Shown: piece by piece, positions 8,271 through 16,048 of the stretch
Position numbering within the stretch: position 1 is the first letter of the stretch
How the letters are laid out: each line of letters starts with the position of its first letter
Assembly: GCF_023657595.1 (NCBI RefSeq)
Contig: NZ_CP098323.1
Coordinates: 3,186,001-3,250,000, forward strand
Source of the DNA: Cytobacillus firmus
Lineage (GTDB): Bacteria; Bacillota; Bacilli; Bacillales; Cytobacillaceae
Reading direction: 5' to 3'
DNA length: 64,000 nucleotides
Notes under the pieces: model-generated
The model's database searches: none
Told to the model about the DNA's origin: nothing
The model's input: only the letters and a program-made list of their open reading frames with translations
Program-made: the position numbers and the translations under genes

Positions 8271-9980
8271 CTAGTAATTTCTTTTTTCCCAACCGTTTCC
8301 TGAAAGGGCTGGCGTCACTTTTTGTCCATCTGAAAGCTGGAGTTTTACATTATCAACATACCAGCCTCTGCCGTTTACTGTACTATCTGTCACGTAACGG
8401 AATCGGATGTGGGATGTTCCTGCCGGAATCGTCAGCTTTTCCTTTTTCCAGTCGATGCTGCTGCCTGTATATGGCTGTGCTGCCTGTTTCCAATTAACGC
8501 CATCTTCTGAGAACTCAACAAAACCCATATCTGCATTTGTTTCAGTTCTGTACCAGGTATCGAACGACAGGACCGCCTCTTCTTTTAGATCTATTTTAGC
8601 GGTTAACTCATACTGAACTTTATCCCCATACCCTGAGAACCACGCCGGCCCTTTTCCCGGAATGGCTACAGGAATTGAATCCGCCACCTGTCTTGCAAAT
8701 GCACGCCTTGCAATATTCGTTGTAACCGTATTTCTTGAAGGATGCACACGGTTTGTTAAGAGAATTGCAATCGTGCCATTATTTCGGTTTATGACAATGG
8801 ATGTTCCAGTGTACCCTGTATGCCCAAGCGAAGTCCCCTCTGATAAGGCATCCATGAACCATCCCTGGCCAAGCTCCCAGCCCAGGCCATGATCATCACC
8901 TGGAAATTGAGGGATTTGATTTTGAATCAGCATTTTCACCGTCTCTTCTTTTAATATCCGCTTGCCGCCATACCGCCCGTCATTTACATACATATGAGCA
9001 AGCTTGGCAAGATCGGAGGCAGTGGAAAAGACACCCGCATGTCCGGCAACTCCATCAAGCGACCAGGCATTTTCATCGTGAACCTCTCCCCACACAAGCC
9101 CCCTGTTGATAGCAGGCTGATATTCCGTGGCTGCAATCCTATGCTTCAAAGATTCAGGCGGATTATACATCGTATCCTTCATACCGAGGGGTTTGGTTAT
9201 GCGTTTTTCCACAAACTCATCCAGGCTTTGTCCTGAAAGGCGTTCGATTATTGCACCGAGCGTAATCATATTCAAATCGCTGTATGTATACGCTTCGCCC
9301 GGCTCATTGGCCAATGGATGTTTAAAAACGATTTGCATCCGTTCCTCTCTGCTGCTCCCTTGCGAATATAACGGAATCCATGCAGTAAAGCCTGAAGTAT
9401 GTGTCATCAGCTGGCGTATCGTTACATTTTCCTTTCCGTTTTCGGCAAACTCGGGAATATATTCAGCAACAGGATCATCCAGCTGAAAGCGTCCTTCATC
9501 ATACAATATCATTGCGGCAGTTGTGGTGAAGATTTTACTGATTGAAGCCAGATCAAAGATGGTATTTTCGGTCATTTCAATCGGGTTCTGAGCTTCAGTA
9601 AATTTATCATCCGTGTAGCGGTAGGAATATCCATATGCATCATGCTTGACGATATGGCCACGCCTTGCCACAAAAGTGACAGCACCCGGCATGACGCCTT
9701 CTGAAATCATCTCCTCCATTAATGGATCGATTTCATCCAGCGGCTGCTGAACCATCCCAGCTCCCGCTGCAGAACCAGGATGAAGAATAGGAGAAATCGG
9801 CCCAGGACGATCCCACGAAAAAATAGGGTGAAATTTGTGTTTCACATCTTTATTTTTTTTCATTTCCATCGTTGGCTTAACTCCTTCAGAGCTTTGCGCA
9901 GATGCAGGATTTGCTGCCGGAATAAAGAGTGATGTGCTAAGTGCGGCAGATAGCGCAACAAGCATGGTTTTATTTTTCAT
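8271..9980 (-). CDS. amiE: Secreted serine hydrolase, AmiE/PBP4*-like, with extra C-terminal domain
   Basis: The 569-residue product has a signal peptide, then a beta-lactamase-fold domain at about 85-420. The active-site motifs are visible: SISK at 146-149, YSDLN from Tyr233, and GHTGYTG. In B. subtilis the corresponding gene (ybbE) encodes an N-acetylmuramoyl-L-alanine amidase, and this one heads the same NagZ-NamZ set. It is longer than that protein: the last about 130 residues (from AWFSGYGDKVQYEL) look like a jelly-roll, carbohydrate-binding or immune-inhibitor-A-like domain. The start at 9980 follows AAAGGAG. An amidase role is inferred from context; an esterase or peptidase is also possible. 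Confidence 0.8.
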   Translation of the reverse strand: MKNKTMLVALSAALSTSLFIPAANPASAQSSEGVKPTMEMKKNKDVKHKFHPIFSWDRPGPISPILHPGSAAGAGMVQQPLDEIDPLMEEMISEGVMPGAVTFVARRGHIVKHDAYGYSYRYTDDKFTEAQNPIEMTENTIFDLASISKIFTTTAAMILYDEGRFQLDDPVAEYIPEFAENGKENVTIRQLMTHTSGFTAWIPLYSQGSSREERMQIVFKHPLANEPGEAYTYSDLNMITLGAIIERLSGQSLDEFVEKRITKPLGMKDTMYNPPESLKHRIAATEYQPAINRGLVWGEVHDENAWSLDGVAGHAGVFSTASDLAKLAHMYVNDGRYGGKRILKEETVKMLIQNQIPQFPGDDHGLGWELGQGWFMDALSEGTSLGHTGYTGTSIVINRNNGTIAILLTNRVHPSRNTVTTNIARRAFARQVADSIPVAIPGKGPAWFSGYGDKVQYELTAKIDLKEEAVLSFDTWYRTETNADMGFVEFSEDGVNWKQAAQPYTGSSIDWKKEKLTIPAGTSHIRFRYVTDSTVNGRGWYVDNVKLQLSDGQKVTPALSGNGWEKRNY

Positions 9981-10070
9981 AGTGGCTCCTTTATTTTTAT
10001 GAATTTTCATCAGCCTTTAACCTCCTCTTCTTAATGAAAGGGTTTACATATTGTAAGATTAATAGAGTTA

Positions 10071-10090
10071 GAGTATAGTTGTCTATACCA
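10071..10090 (-). promoter_or_regulatory. Candidate NagR (dre-type) operator of the wall-salvage cluster
   Basis: The perfect inverted repeat GTATAG-N4-CTATAC lies about 90 bp upstream of the AmiE-like start. On the minus strand it reads TGGTATAGACAACTATAC, close to the dre boxes bound by the GntR-family GlcNAc regulators NagR/DasR. It overlaps a TATACT that could serve as a -10 element, consistent with repression. Confidence 0.6.
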
Positions 10091-10204
10091 CATAAGTCCT
10101 GTTCTAGTTAATAACTTCCAAATAATACAGAAAAACCAATAGTTCTTTTTGACTATTCTGAAAATTAATTGCAACCTATTAGATAATTTTTAAATTTTGA
10201 AGTA

Positions 10205-10239
10205 ATAAAAGAAAGCAGAATCCAGATGGATTCTGCTTA
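10205..10239 (-). terminator. Terminator of the ABC transporter gene
   Basis: An 11-bp perfect stem AAGCAGAATCC/GGATTCTGCTT overlaps the stop codon of the ABC gene. The following minus-strand sequence is T-rich but interrupted (TTCTTTTATTA). Confidence 0.75.
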
Positions 10240-11952
10240 TCTTTGAAACTGTACATTATGAAGACCTGCAAAGATTCCGTTCTTTTCGATCAGTTCATCA
10301 TGTGTGCCTTCTTCAGCAATGCCGTCTTCTGTGACAACGACTACTCTGTCCGCATTGCGGATGGTTGCAAGCCTGTGGGCAATGACTAGTGTGGTGCGGT
10401 TTACGGCAAGCTCGTTCAATGCCGTTTGAATAATTTGTTCGGTTTCAGTATCCAACGCAGAGGTTGCTTCATCCAGGATTAAGATCGGGGGATTTTTAAG
10501 GAACATTCTCGCAATGGCGATTCGTTGTTTTTGTCCGCCTGACAGTTTTAATCCCCGTTCCCCAATTTGTGTTTCCCAGCCATTTGGAAGAGATCCAATG
10601 AAATCCTGCAGGTGTGCTTTTTTAGCCGCGTCCGCAATCTGCTCATCTGTAGCTCCAAGCATTCCGTAAGCTATATTCTCCTTCAGGGTACCGGTAAACA
10701 GGAAGACATCCTGCTGGACAATGCCAATATGCGATCTCAGTGATTTTTTCGTCATGTCCCTGATATCCATGCCATCGATCTTAATACTTCCGCCATTCAC
10801 ATCATAAAAGCGTGGAATCAAAGAACAAATCGTTGTCTTACCGGCTCCAGAAGGTCCGACAAAAGCAACTGTTTCACCTGCATTTATTTGAAGATCAATT
10901 CCTTCAAGCACCGATTTATGTTCGTCATAACTGAACGATACATCCTGAAAACGGATATCACCCCTTAAGGATACAACCTCTATGGCATCTTTCGTATCCT
11001 CAATTTCCGGTTCAGTATCAATGATTTCTAAAAACCGTTTGAAACCAGCCATTCCCTTTGGATACAGTTCCATCAGGGCGCTGATTTTATCAATCGGCTT
11101 TAATAGCACATTCACATAAAGCACAAATCCAACCAATTCACCGTATGAAAGCTGCCCGCTGAAGCTCAGCCAGGAACCGTATACAAGAACAATCAGCGTA
11201 ACTAATCTGGTCAGCATGTAGACTCCGGATGCACTGAAGCTCATAATCTTGTAAGCTGCAAGCTTGGCAAGACGGAATCTGCCATTGTTTTCCTTAAACC
11301 TTTTAATCTCATAGCTTTCATTTGTAAAAGACTGAACCACACGAACACCAGATACACTATCCTCTACCTGTGCGTTGACATCGGCAATTTCACCGTACAT
11401 TTTTTTCCATGCTTTGTTCATTTTAATATTGCAGAACGTAATCAGCCATACAAGAAACGGAAGAACAAATATGGTTACAAGAGCCAGCTTGACATTGATC
11501 GTCAGCATAATCCAGAATGCACCCACAAACGTCATGACCGCTATAAATAAATCCTCCGGTCCATGATGGGCAAGCTCTCCGATATCCATAAGATCGTTTG
11601 TCACCCTGCTCATGATATGCCCTGTTTTGGTATTATCGAAAAAGCGGAAAGACTGCCTTTGCACATGCTGAAAAAGCTGCTGCCGCATATCTGTTTCGAT
11701 GTTGATGCCAAGCTTGTGGCCCCAATAGTTAACCACAAACTGAAGAAGTGTGCTCGTCACATAAAGAGCAAGCAGGCCGGCACTGACAGAGACAATCATG
11801 GACCAATTCCCGCTTGGAAGCAGGCTGTCGATAAACCACTGAACCGCAAGCGGAAAGCCCAATTCAAGGATTGCAACGAATACTGCTGAACTAAAATCAA
11901 GAATGAACAAGCGCTTATGCGGCTTATAGTAGCTAAAAAACCGTCGGATCAT
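10237..11952 (-). CDS. ABC exporter half-transporter (fused membrane and ATPase domains)
   Basis: The 571-residue protein has a six-helix type I exporter membrane domain (about 1-310) followed by a nucleotide-binding domain. The latter shows Walker A GPSGAGKT, signature LSGGQKQR, Walker B ILILDEATSALD and the switch His in IAHRLATI. It should work as a homodimer or with a partner encoded elsewhere, exporting drugs, lipids or peptides. A GGAGAA site precedes the ATG at 11952. It forms a single-gene unit, so the substrate cannot be read from context. Confidence 0.9.
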   Translation of the reverse strand: MIRRFFSYYKPHKRLFILDFSSAVFVAILELGFPLAVQWFIDSLLPSGNWSMIVSVSAGLLALYVTSTLLQFVVNYWGHKLGINIETDMRQQLFQHVQRQSFRFFDNTKTGHIMSRVTNDLMDIGELAHHGPEDLFIAVMTFVGAFWIMLTINVKLALVTIFVLPFLVWLITFCNIKMNKAWKKMYGEIADVNAQVEDSVSGVRVVQSFTNESYEIKRFKENNGRFRLAKLAAYKIMSFSASGVYMLTRLVTLIVLVYGSWLSFSGQLSYGELVGFVLYVNVLLKPIDKISALMELYPKGMAGFKRFLEIIDTEPEIEDTKDAIEVVSLRGDIRFQDVSFSYDEHKSVLEGIDLQINAGETVAFVGPSGAGKTTICSLIPRFYDVNGGSIKIDGMDIRDMTKKSLRSHIGIVQQDVFLFTGTLKENIAYGMLGATDEQIADAAKKAHLQDFIGSLPNGWETQIGERGLKLSGGQKQRIAIARMFLKNPPILILDEATSALDTETEQIIQTALNELAVNRTTLVIAHRLATIRNADRVVVVTEDGIAEEGTHDELIEKNGIFAGLHNVQFQR

Positions 11953-12019
11953 TTTATTCTCCTTTTTCTGAAAAAATCAAATATATTTGATTATAAATTC
12001 ACCAGGAATATATTACAAG

Positions 12020-12050
12020 AAAAACCCGTTCCTTTTATTTCCTGAACGAG
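12020..12050 (-). terminator. Terminator of the thrE pair
   Basis: A 7-bp stem CTCGTTC/GAACGGG (one G-T pair) followed by TTTTTC on the minus strand, after the stop at 12099. Confidence 0.75.
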
Positions 12051-12098
12051 TCTGACTGTACCGCTTTATAAGGCTGGTGTTAAAGCATCAGCTGAAAT

Positions 12099-12542
12099 TC
12101 AAATCCTTGATTTGAACTGAACTTTACGGATCATTTGATTGATTACTTCTGAAATGACAAGTCCTACTGCGATGGCTCCGGAAATCATGAATGCTTTTGC
12201 AGCGAGCTGAATGGCCGTATTGTAATCATTTTCAACAAAATTCCGCATCGCATCATAAGCAATCCCACCCGGGACTAGTGGAATGATGCCGGCTACACTA
12301 AAAATAATAATAGGTGTTTTATACATTTTGGCAAAAATCTGGCTGATCACGGCGATCGTAAAAGCAGCAATTAATGAAGAAATGACAGCATCATACTGCC
12401 AATTGACAAGCCAAATATAAACGAACCAGCCGACCATCCCGACAAAGCCGCATTTCAGCAGTGATTTTTTCGGGGCATTGAAAAGCACTCCGAACCCTGC
12501 TGATGCAATAAAGCTTGTAATCATATGAGTCAACAAAAACAT
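12099..12542 (-). CDS. Threonine/serine exporter, C-terminal subunit (ThrE_2, DUF3815)
   Basis: This 147-residue membrane protein corresponds to the C-terminal half of ThrE. It has about five hydrophobic helices and the family segment IPLVPGGIAYDAMRNFVEND. It should pair with the N-terminal subunit encoded 24 bp upstream to export threonine and serine. I prefer the ATG at 12542 because it is better spaced from GGAGG than the ATG at 12548. The split into two genes is the usual form in Bacillales. Confidence 0.85.
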   Translation of the reverse strand: MFLLTHMITSFIASAGFGVLFNAPKKSLLKCGFVGMVGWFVYIWLVNWQYDAVISSLIAAFTIAVISQIFAKMYKTPIIIFSVAGIIPLVPGGIAYDAMRNFVENDYNTAIQLAAKAFMISGAIAVGLVISEVINQMIRKVQFKSRI

Positions 12543-12566
12543 AGGCATATTCCTCCGCTATTGCAT

Positions 12567-13319
12567 TTAAAAAGTGAAGACCAGAGCAATCCCGGCACCA
12601 ATGGCAAAAGCTGTCAAAAATGCTTCAGCGCCTTTTGACAGTCCGGAAACAAGGTGCCCGGCCATTAAATCCCTGACTGCATTTGTTATCAATAGCCCTG
12701 GAACGAGCGGCATGACTGACCCTATGATGATCTTATCAAGCTCTGTGCCCACTCCTGAGTACACAAAGAAATAGGCGATAAGGCCGATTAATAATGAAGC
12801 AATAAATTCAGAGAAAAATTTGATCTGGACAACTCTATGTACGTATAAAAATGATACAAAACCAAGACCGCCTGCAATCATGGCTGGAATAAAATCAGTC
12901 CAGCTTCCAAGGAACATAATTAAAAAACAGCCGCTTGCAATTGAGGCTGCAAGAATCTGCTGATATACAGGAAAGGTATAGTCGGCACTTTCAATTTCCT
13001 TCAGCCTTGCCAATGCTTCCTTTCCATCCAGTTCACCGCTGCTGATTCTGCGCGAAACTCCGTTCACCAATGTCACTTTGTACAAATCCGTTGAACGTTC
13101 TGAGATCCGAATCAGCTTTGCCGGTTCAGTTCCATCTGTTGAAAATATGATACCGGTTGGCGTTACATAGCTATGTGAGTGCGGTATGCCCAGGGAAGCA
13201 GCAATCCTTGTCATGGTGTCTTCTACCCGATACGTTTCTGCCCCGCCCTGGAGCATGATTTTCCCCGCAAGCAAGCATATCTCAATTACTTCTATTGTTG
13301 GCGGGTATTCTTTCCCCAT
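12567..13319 (-). CDS. Threonine/serine exporter, N-terminal subunit (ThrE, DUF1212)
   Basis: The 250-residue protein has a soluble N-terminal part with the ThrE motif LLAGKIMLQGGAETYRVEDT, then about five transmembrane helices with the repeat-like segment IGSVMPLVPGLLITNAVRDL. It forms the exporter together with the next gene on the same strand. The conserved soluble region is typical of the family and is thought to take part in transport. The substrate range (threonine, serine) is from family knowledge, not from this sequence. Confidence 0.87.
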   Translation of the reverse strand: MGKEYPPTIEVIEICLLAGKIMLQGGAETYRVEDTMTRIAASLGIPHSHSYVTPTGIIFSTDGTEPAKLIRISERSTDLYKVTLVNGVSRRISSGELDGKEALARLKEIESADYTFPVYQQILAASIASGCFLIMFLGSWTDFIPAMIAGGLGFVSFLYVHRVVQIKFFSEFIASLLIGLIAYFFVYSGVGTELDKIIIGSVMPLVPGLLITNAVRDLMAGHLVSGLSKGAEAFLTAFAIGAGIALVFTF

Positions 13320-13479
13320 TTTTCCACCTGCTTTATAAAACTAAAATTGAAAACTCTCTTATATAGGGTTACATCTTAACGGAAATGGTAAACGAAAGAA
13401 AGACCTTTTGTCTAATATTTAATATAAAAATGTTCGCTAAGATCGGAGCATACCTTATAAGCCTGAATAGAAATTGAAT

Positions 13480-13514
13480 AAAAAAAAGCGATTATTGCCT
13501 GCAGAATAATCACT
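13480..13514 (-). terminator. Terminator of tnrA
   Basis: The stem GTGATTATT/AATAATCGC (one G-T wobble) is followed by eight T on the minus strand, directly after the tnrA stop. Confidence 0.9.
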
Positions 13515-13521
13515 TTCTCAT

Positions 13522-13854
13522 TTATTTCTTCGGTATCCCAAACTGCGCATTAATCTGACCCTGAATCATTTTTGCCCGTGATGCTTTATCGTCTTTTTTC
13601 TTTTTTCGCTTCAATTCAGAGCGGATTTCTTCTGTTCGGACTCCCTCCTCCCTTTTGTTGGCTATGTCAATGAGCGTCTCCACATCGAGAAAAGAATATT
13701 TTCTGCTTCCTCTTTCTGACCTTTCAGGGAATACCAATTTCCTCTCTTCGTAGTAACGAATCTGCCGTTCACTAAGTCCTGTCAGTTCGCTGACCGTCCC
13801 AATCGAAATGACTTTTCTGGTTTTGTAAGATGTTTCTCTATCCAATCGCGTCAC
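13522..13854 (-). CDS. tnrA: Nitrogen-limitation regulator TnrA (MerR family)
   Basis: TnrA activates or represses nitrogen genes when nitrogen is limiting and is inactivated by feedback-inhibited glutamine synthetase. The 110-residue length equals B. subtilis TnrA. The MerR helix-turn-helix is visible as [20 protein letters not shown] followed by [20 protein letters not shown]. The C-terminal tail ([15 protein letters not shown]) matches the position of the glutamine-synthetase-binding tail and separates TnrA from GlnR, which is longer. Two TnrA boxes lie between this gene and the divergent small genes, consistent with autoregulation. Confidence 0.93.
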   Translation of the reverse strand: MTRLDRETSYKTRKVISIGTVSELTGLSERQIRYYEERKLVFPERSERGSRKYSFLDVETLIDIANKREEGVRTEEIRSELKRKKKKDDKASRAKMIQGQINAQFGIPKK

Positions 13855-13910
13855 CTCAATATATCCAATTTCTTTTATTATACTAATCTTTCAAACTTTT
13901 TCATTATTCC

Positions 13911-13927
13911 TGTTAGAAAATCTAACA
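13911..13927. promoter_or_regulatory. TnrA/GlnR box 1, perfect consensus
   Basis: The sequence TGTTAGAAAATCTAACA matches the published TnrA consensus TGTNANAWWWTNTNACA at every defined base. It lies 57 bp upstream of the tnrA start. Confidence 0.9.
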
Positions 13928-13942
13928 AAACAGCAAAAACCA

Positions 13943-13959
13943 TGTCAGAAAAATTAACA
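13943..13959. promoter_or_regulatory. TnrA/GlnR box 2, one mismatch
   Basis: The sequence TGTCAGAAAAATTAACA differs from the consensus at one defined base. It is offset 32 bp (about three helical turns) from box 1 and lies closer to the divergent plus-strand genes. Confidence 0.75.
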
Positions 13960-14026
13960 TAACAACTGAATAAGAGCTGTATTTATTTTAGAATAAACAA
14001 AAACCTAAAGAAAAGAGGAGACAGTA

Positions 14027-14191
14027 ATGCAATATTTACGGAAAGCCATTGAGAAAAAACGCCAATATCTAATTGATCTGCTGGTCAAATCAGGGAGCGA
14101 ATATCAGCATTCTGAACCTGCTTTACAAAAGCTGACCCTAACGGAACTTGAGGATATATTTAAAAAAAACAGCAATTCATTCCGTTATTAA
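14027..14191 (+). CDS. Small FbpA/YkoL-like basic protein
   Basis: This 54-residue protein has a strong ribosome site (AGAGGAG) and lies directly behind the TnrA boxes. It reads MQYLRKAIEKKRQYLIDLLV at the start and has the segment LQKLTLTELEDIFKK. This is the pattern of the short Fur-regulated basic protein (FbpA) family: a helical RK-Q-LI half, then LTLTELE. In B. subtilis a small TnrA-dependent operon (ykzB-ykoL) lies divergent to tnrA. The arrangement here is the same, so it is probably the counterpart. The molecular role is unknown. Confidence 0.7.
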   Translation: MQYLRKAIEKKRQYLIDLLVKSGSEYQHSEPALQKLTLTELEDIFKKNSNSFRY

Positions 14192-14204
14192 TCAGGGGGC
14201 CATT

Positions 14205-14342
14205 ATGGAATCAAAAAATACAATAGATCTGGCGAGAAGGATTATTGAACTCGATATACTGCGTGATCAGCTGTGGGAAAAGTTAACGGCAGAAGCCGGC
14301 TATCAGGCTTATGAAATTCTAAGAAATGAACAGAATAGCTGA
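14205..14342 (+). CDS. Small hypothetical protein, second gene of the TnrA-box unit
   Basis: The 45-residue product starts MESKNTIDLARRIIELDILR and is predicted to be two amphipathic helices. The start follows CAGGGGG by a good distance, and the gene begins 13 bp after the first small gene, then ends in a terminator. I do not recognise a family: it resembles Spo0E-like helical hairpins in size only and lacks the SQELD motif. Position makes nitrogen-limitation control by TnrA likely. Confidence 0.6.
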   Translation: MESKNTIDLARRIIELDILRDQLWEKLTAEAGYQAYEILRNEQNS

Positions 14343-14347
14343 TAATG

Positions 14348-14373
14348 GAACGCTTTAAAGAGCGTTCTTTTTT
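14348..14373 (+). terminator. Terminator of the small TnrA-box unit
   Basis: The stem GAACGCT/AGCGTTC with a six-base loop is followed by TTTTTT. Confidence 0.9.
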
Positions 14374-14447
14374 ATGCCTATGTTAAAGTTTTGTAAATTT
14401 TAGATACTCCCCTTTTCCTGTCACCTTTATTTTGGTATCATCCAATT

Positions 14448-14473
14448 ATCGAAATCCGATATCGATTTTCGAA
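14448..14473 (+). promoter_or_regulatory. Candidate PadR operator upstream of padR-chrA
   Basis: An imperfect inverted repeat ATCGAAATC-N4-ATCGATTTTCGA lies about 20 bp before the start of the PadR gene. It is the only palindrome between the upstream terminator and the gene, so it is a likely autoregulatory site. Confidence 0.5.
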
Positions 14474-14494
14474 ATTAACAAAGGAGGCTTTTGC

Positions 14495-14803
14495 TTGGAA
14501 GATAAAATACTGCGAAAACTTTTTCTGGGGTTTATTCAAATCCATATTCTTCATCATGCAAAGGAGCACCCTGTCTTCGGAGCATGGATGGCTGAAGAAC
14601 TGAGAGAGCATGGATACAGCATCAGTTCCGGAACATTGTATCCGATCCTACATTCAATGGAGTCAGACGGGCTCCTTCAACAGGAAAAGAAAAATGTCGA
14701 TGGCAGAATCAGAAAGTATTATACCGCAACCGAAAAAGGGATTATGGTTTTGGAAGAAGCGAGAAAAAAAGCTTATGAGCTTTTTAAAGAAATTAAGGAT
14801 TAA
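14495..14803 (+). CDS. PadR-family transcriptional regulator
   Basis: The 102-residue protein is a short, one-helix-tail PadR repressor. The winged helix shows HHAKEHPVFGAWMAEELREH, then GTLYPILHSMESDGLL and the wing RIRKYYTATEKG. The start is a TTG with AAAGGAGG upstream; the open frame extends further but has no ribosome site there. It is followed after 11 bp by chrA, so it probably controls chromate export. PadR proteins next to chrA genes are known in Firmicutes. Confidence 0.87.
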   Translation: MEDKILRKLFLGFIQIHILHHAKEHPVFGAWMAEELREHGYSISSGTLYPILHSMESDGLLQQEKKNVDGRIRKYYTATEKGIMVLEEARKKAYELFKEIKD

Positions 14804-14814
14804 AGGAGATGCAT

Positions 14815-16005
14815 ATGAAAAAAAACAAAACTGGCCTTAAAACTTTACTGGAAATATTAATGGTTTCAACAAGGCTTGGACTAACCTCTTTCGGGGGACC
14901 TGTAGCTCATCTCGGGTATTTCCACGATGAGTATGTCCGCAGAAGAAAATGGATGGATGAGAAAAGCTACGCAGACTTAGTTGCACTTTGTCAGTTCCTT
15001 CCCGGTCCTGCAAGCAGCCAGGTCGGAATTGGCATTGGTGTCATGAGGGCTGGAGCAGCCGGCGGCATAATGGCTTTCCTTGGTTTCACCTTGCCATCGG
15101 TCATCGCTCTGATCATTTTCGCCATTCTTCTTCAAGGCATTAATCCGGCAGAAGCCGGCTGGATTCACGGCCTTAAAATTGTCGCGGTGGCCGTAGTGGC
15201 TCACGCTGTCCTGGGAATGGCACAAAAGCTTGTACCTGACCTTCCCCGAAAAACGCTGGCACTGCTTGCAATTATTGCAACACTTTTATGGCAGACAGCC
15301 ATTACGCAGGTTGCGGTCATCCTTGTCTCTGGTTTTATCGGATTTTTAATCTATAAAAAGCATGCAGATAACGATAATGCACCGATGGAGTTCCCAATCT
15401 CCAAAGGCTTTGCCATTGGCTGTTTAGTGTTGTTTTTTAGCCTTTTAATAGGGCTTCCTATTTTAAGGGAGCTAACCGCAGTGGAGTGGGTTGCTTTATT
15501 TGACAGCTTTTATCGTTCAGGATCTCTGGTTTTCGGCGGCGGTCATGTTGTCCTTCCTTTGCTGGAACGAGAATTCGTCCCAACAGGCTGGCTAAGTGAA
15601 GAAGCCTTTTTGGCAGGATACGGTGCAGCTCAGGCAGTGCCGGGGCCGTTATTTACTTTCGCTGCTTATCTTGGAGCAGTGATGAACGGCTGGCAGGGCG
15701 GTTTGCTTGCAACGGCTGCAATCTTCCTCCCTGCTTTTCTGCTGATCTTAGGAACACTCCCATTTTGGGACACACTTCGCCGCAATCCTAACATCAAGGG
15801 CGCATTAATGGGTGTGAATGCGGCAGTTGTCGGCATTTTAATCTCTGCCTTTTATCATCCCATATGGACCAGCAGTATCCTGGAGCCGGCGGATTTTGCC
15901 TTTGCCGCAGTATTATTCAGCATGCTTGTTTATTGGAAACTGCCGCCTTGGATCATTGTTGTGACAGGAGCAATCGGCGGAACTTTATTAGGATATGTAT
16001 TTTAG
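14815..16005 (+). CDS. chrA: Chromate transporter ChrA, two-domain form
   Basis: The 396-residue membrane protein is the long form of the CHR family, with two homologous halves. The first half has SFGGPVAHLGYFHDEYV and LPGPASSQVGIG. The second has VFGGGHVVLPLLEREFV and AVPGPLFTFAAYLGA. It exports chromate from the cytoplasm. The ATG at 14815 is spaced six bases from AAAGGAG; the ATG at 14809 would overlap that site. It is co-transcribed with the PadR gene and ends in a strong terminator. Confidence 0.93.
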   Translation: MKKNKTGLKTLLEILMVSTRLGLTSFGGPVAHLGYFHDEYVRRRKWMDEKSYADLVALCQFLPGPASSQVGIGIGVMRAGAAGGIMAFLGFTLPSVIALIIFAILLQGINPAEAGWIHGLKIVAVAVVAHAVLGMAQKLVPDLPRKTLALLAIIATLLWQTAITQVAVILVSGFIGFLIYKKHADNDNAPMEFPISKGFAIGCLVLFFSLLIGLPILRELTAVEWVALFDSFYRSGSLVFGGGHVVLPLLEREFVPTGWLSEEAFLAGYGAAQAVPGPLFTFAAYLGAVMNGWQGGLLATAAIFLPAFLLILGTLPFWDTLRRNPNIKGALMGVNAAVVGILISAFYHPIWTSSILEPADFAFAAVLFSMLVYWKLPPWIIVVTGAIGGTLLGYVF

Positions 16006-16014
16006 AAACGCATC

Positions 16015-16048
16015 GAAAAAAGCTGCCAACCACTCGGCAGCTTTTTTC
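16015..16048. terminator. Bidirectional terminator between chrA and the PAS kinase
   Basis: A 13-bp perfect stem GAAAAAAGCTGCC/GGCAGCTTTTTTC separates two convergent genes and provides T tracts on both strands. Confidence 0.95.

Noticed and set aside
14148-14204. Longer start for the 45-residue gene
   Set aside because: This stretch is the end of the 54-residue gene in another frame. The ATG at 14205 has its own GGGGG ribosome site.
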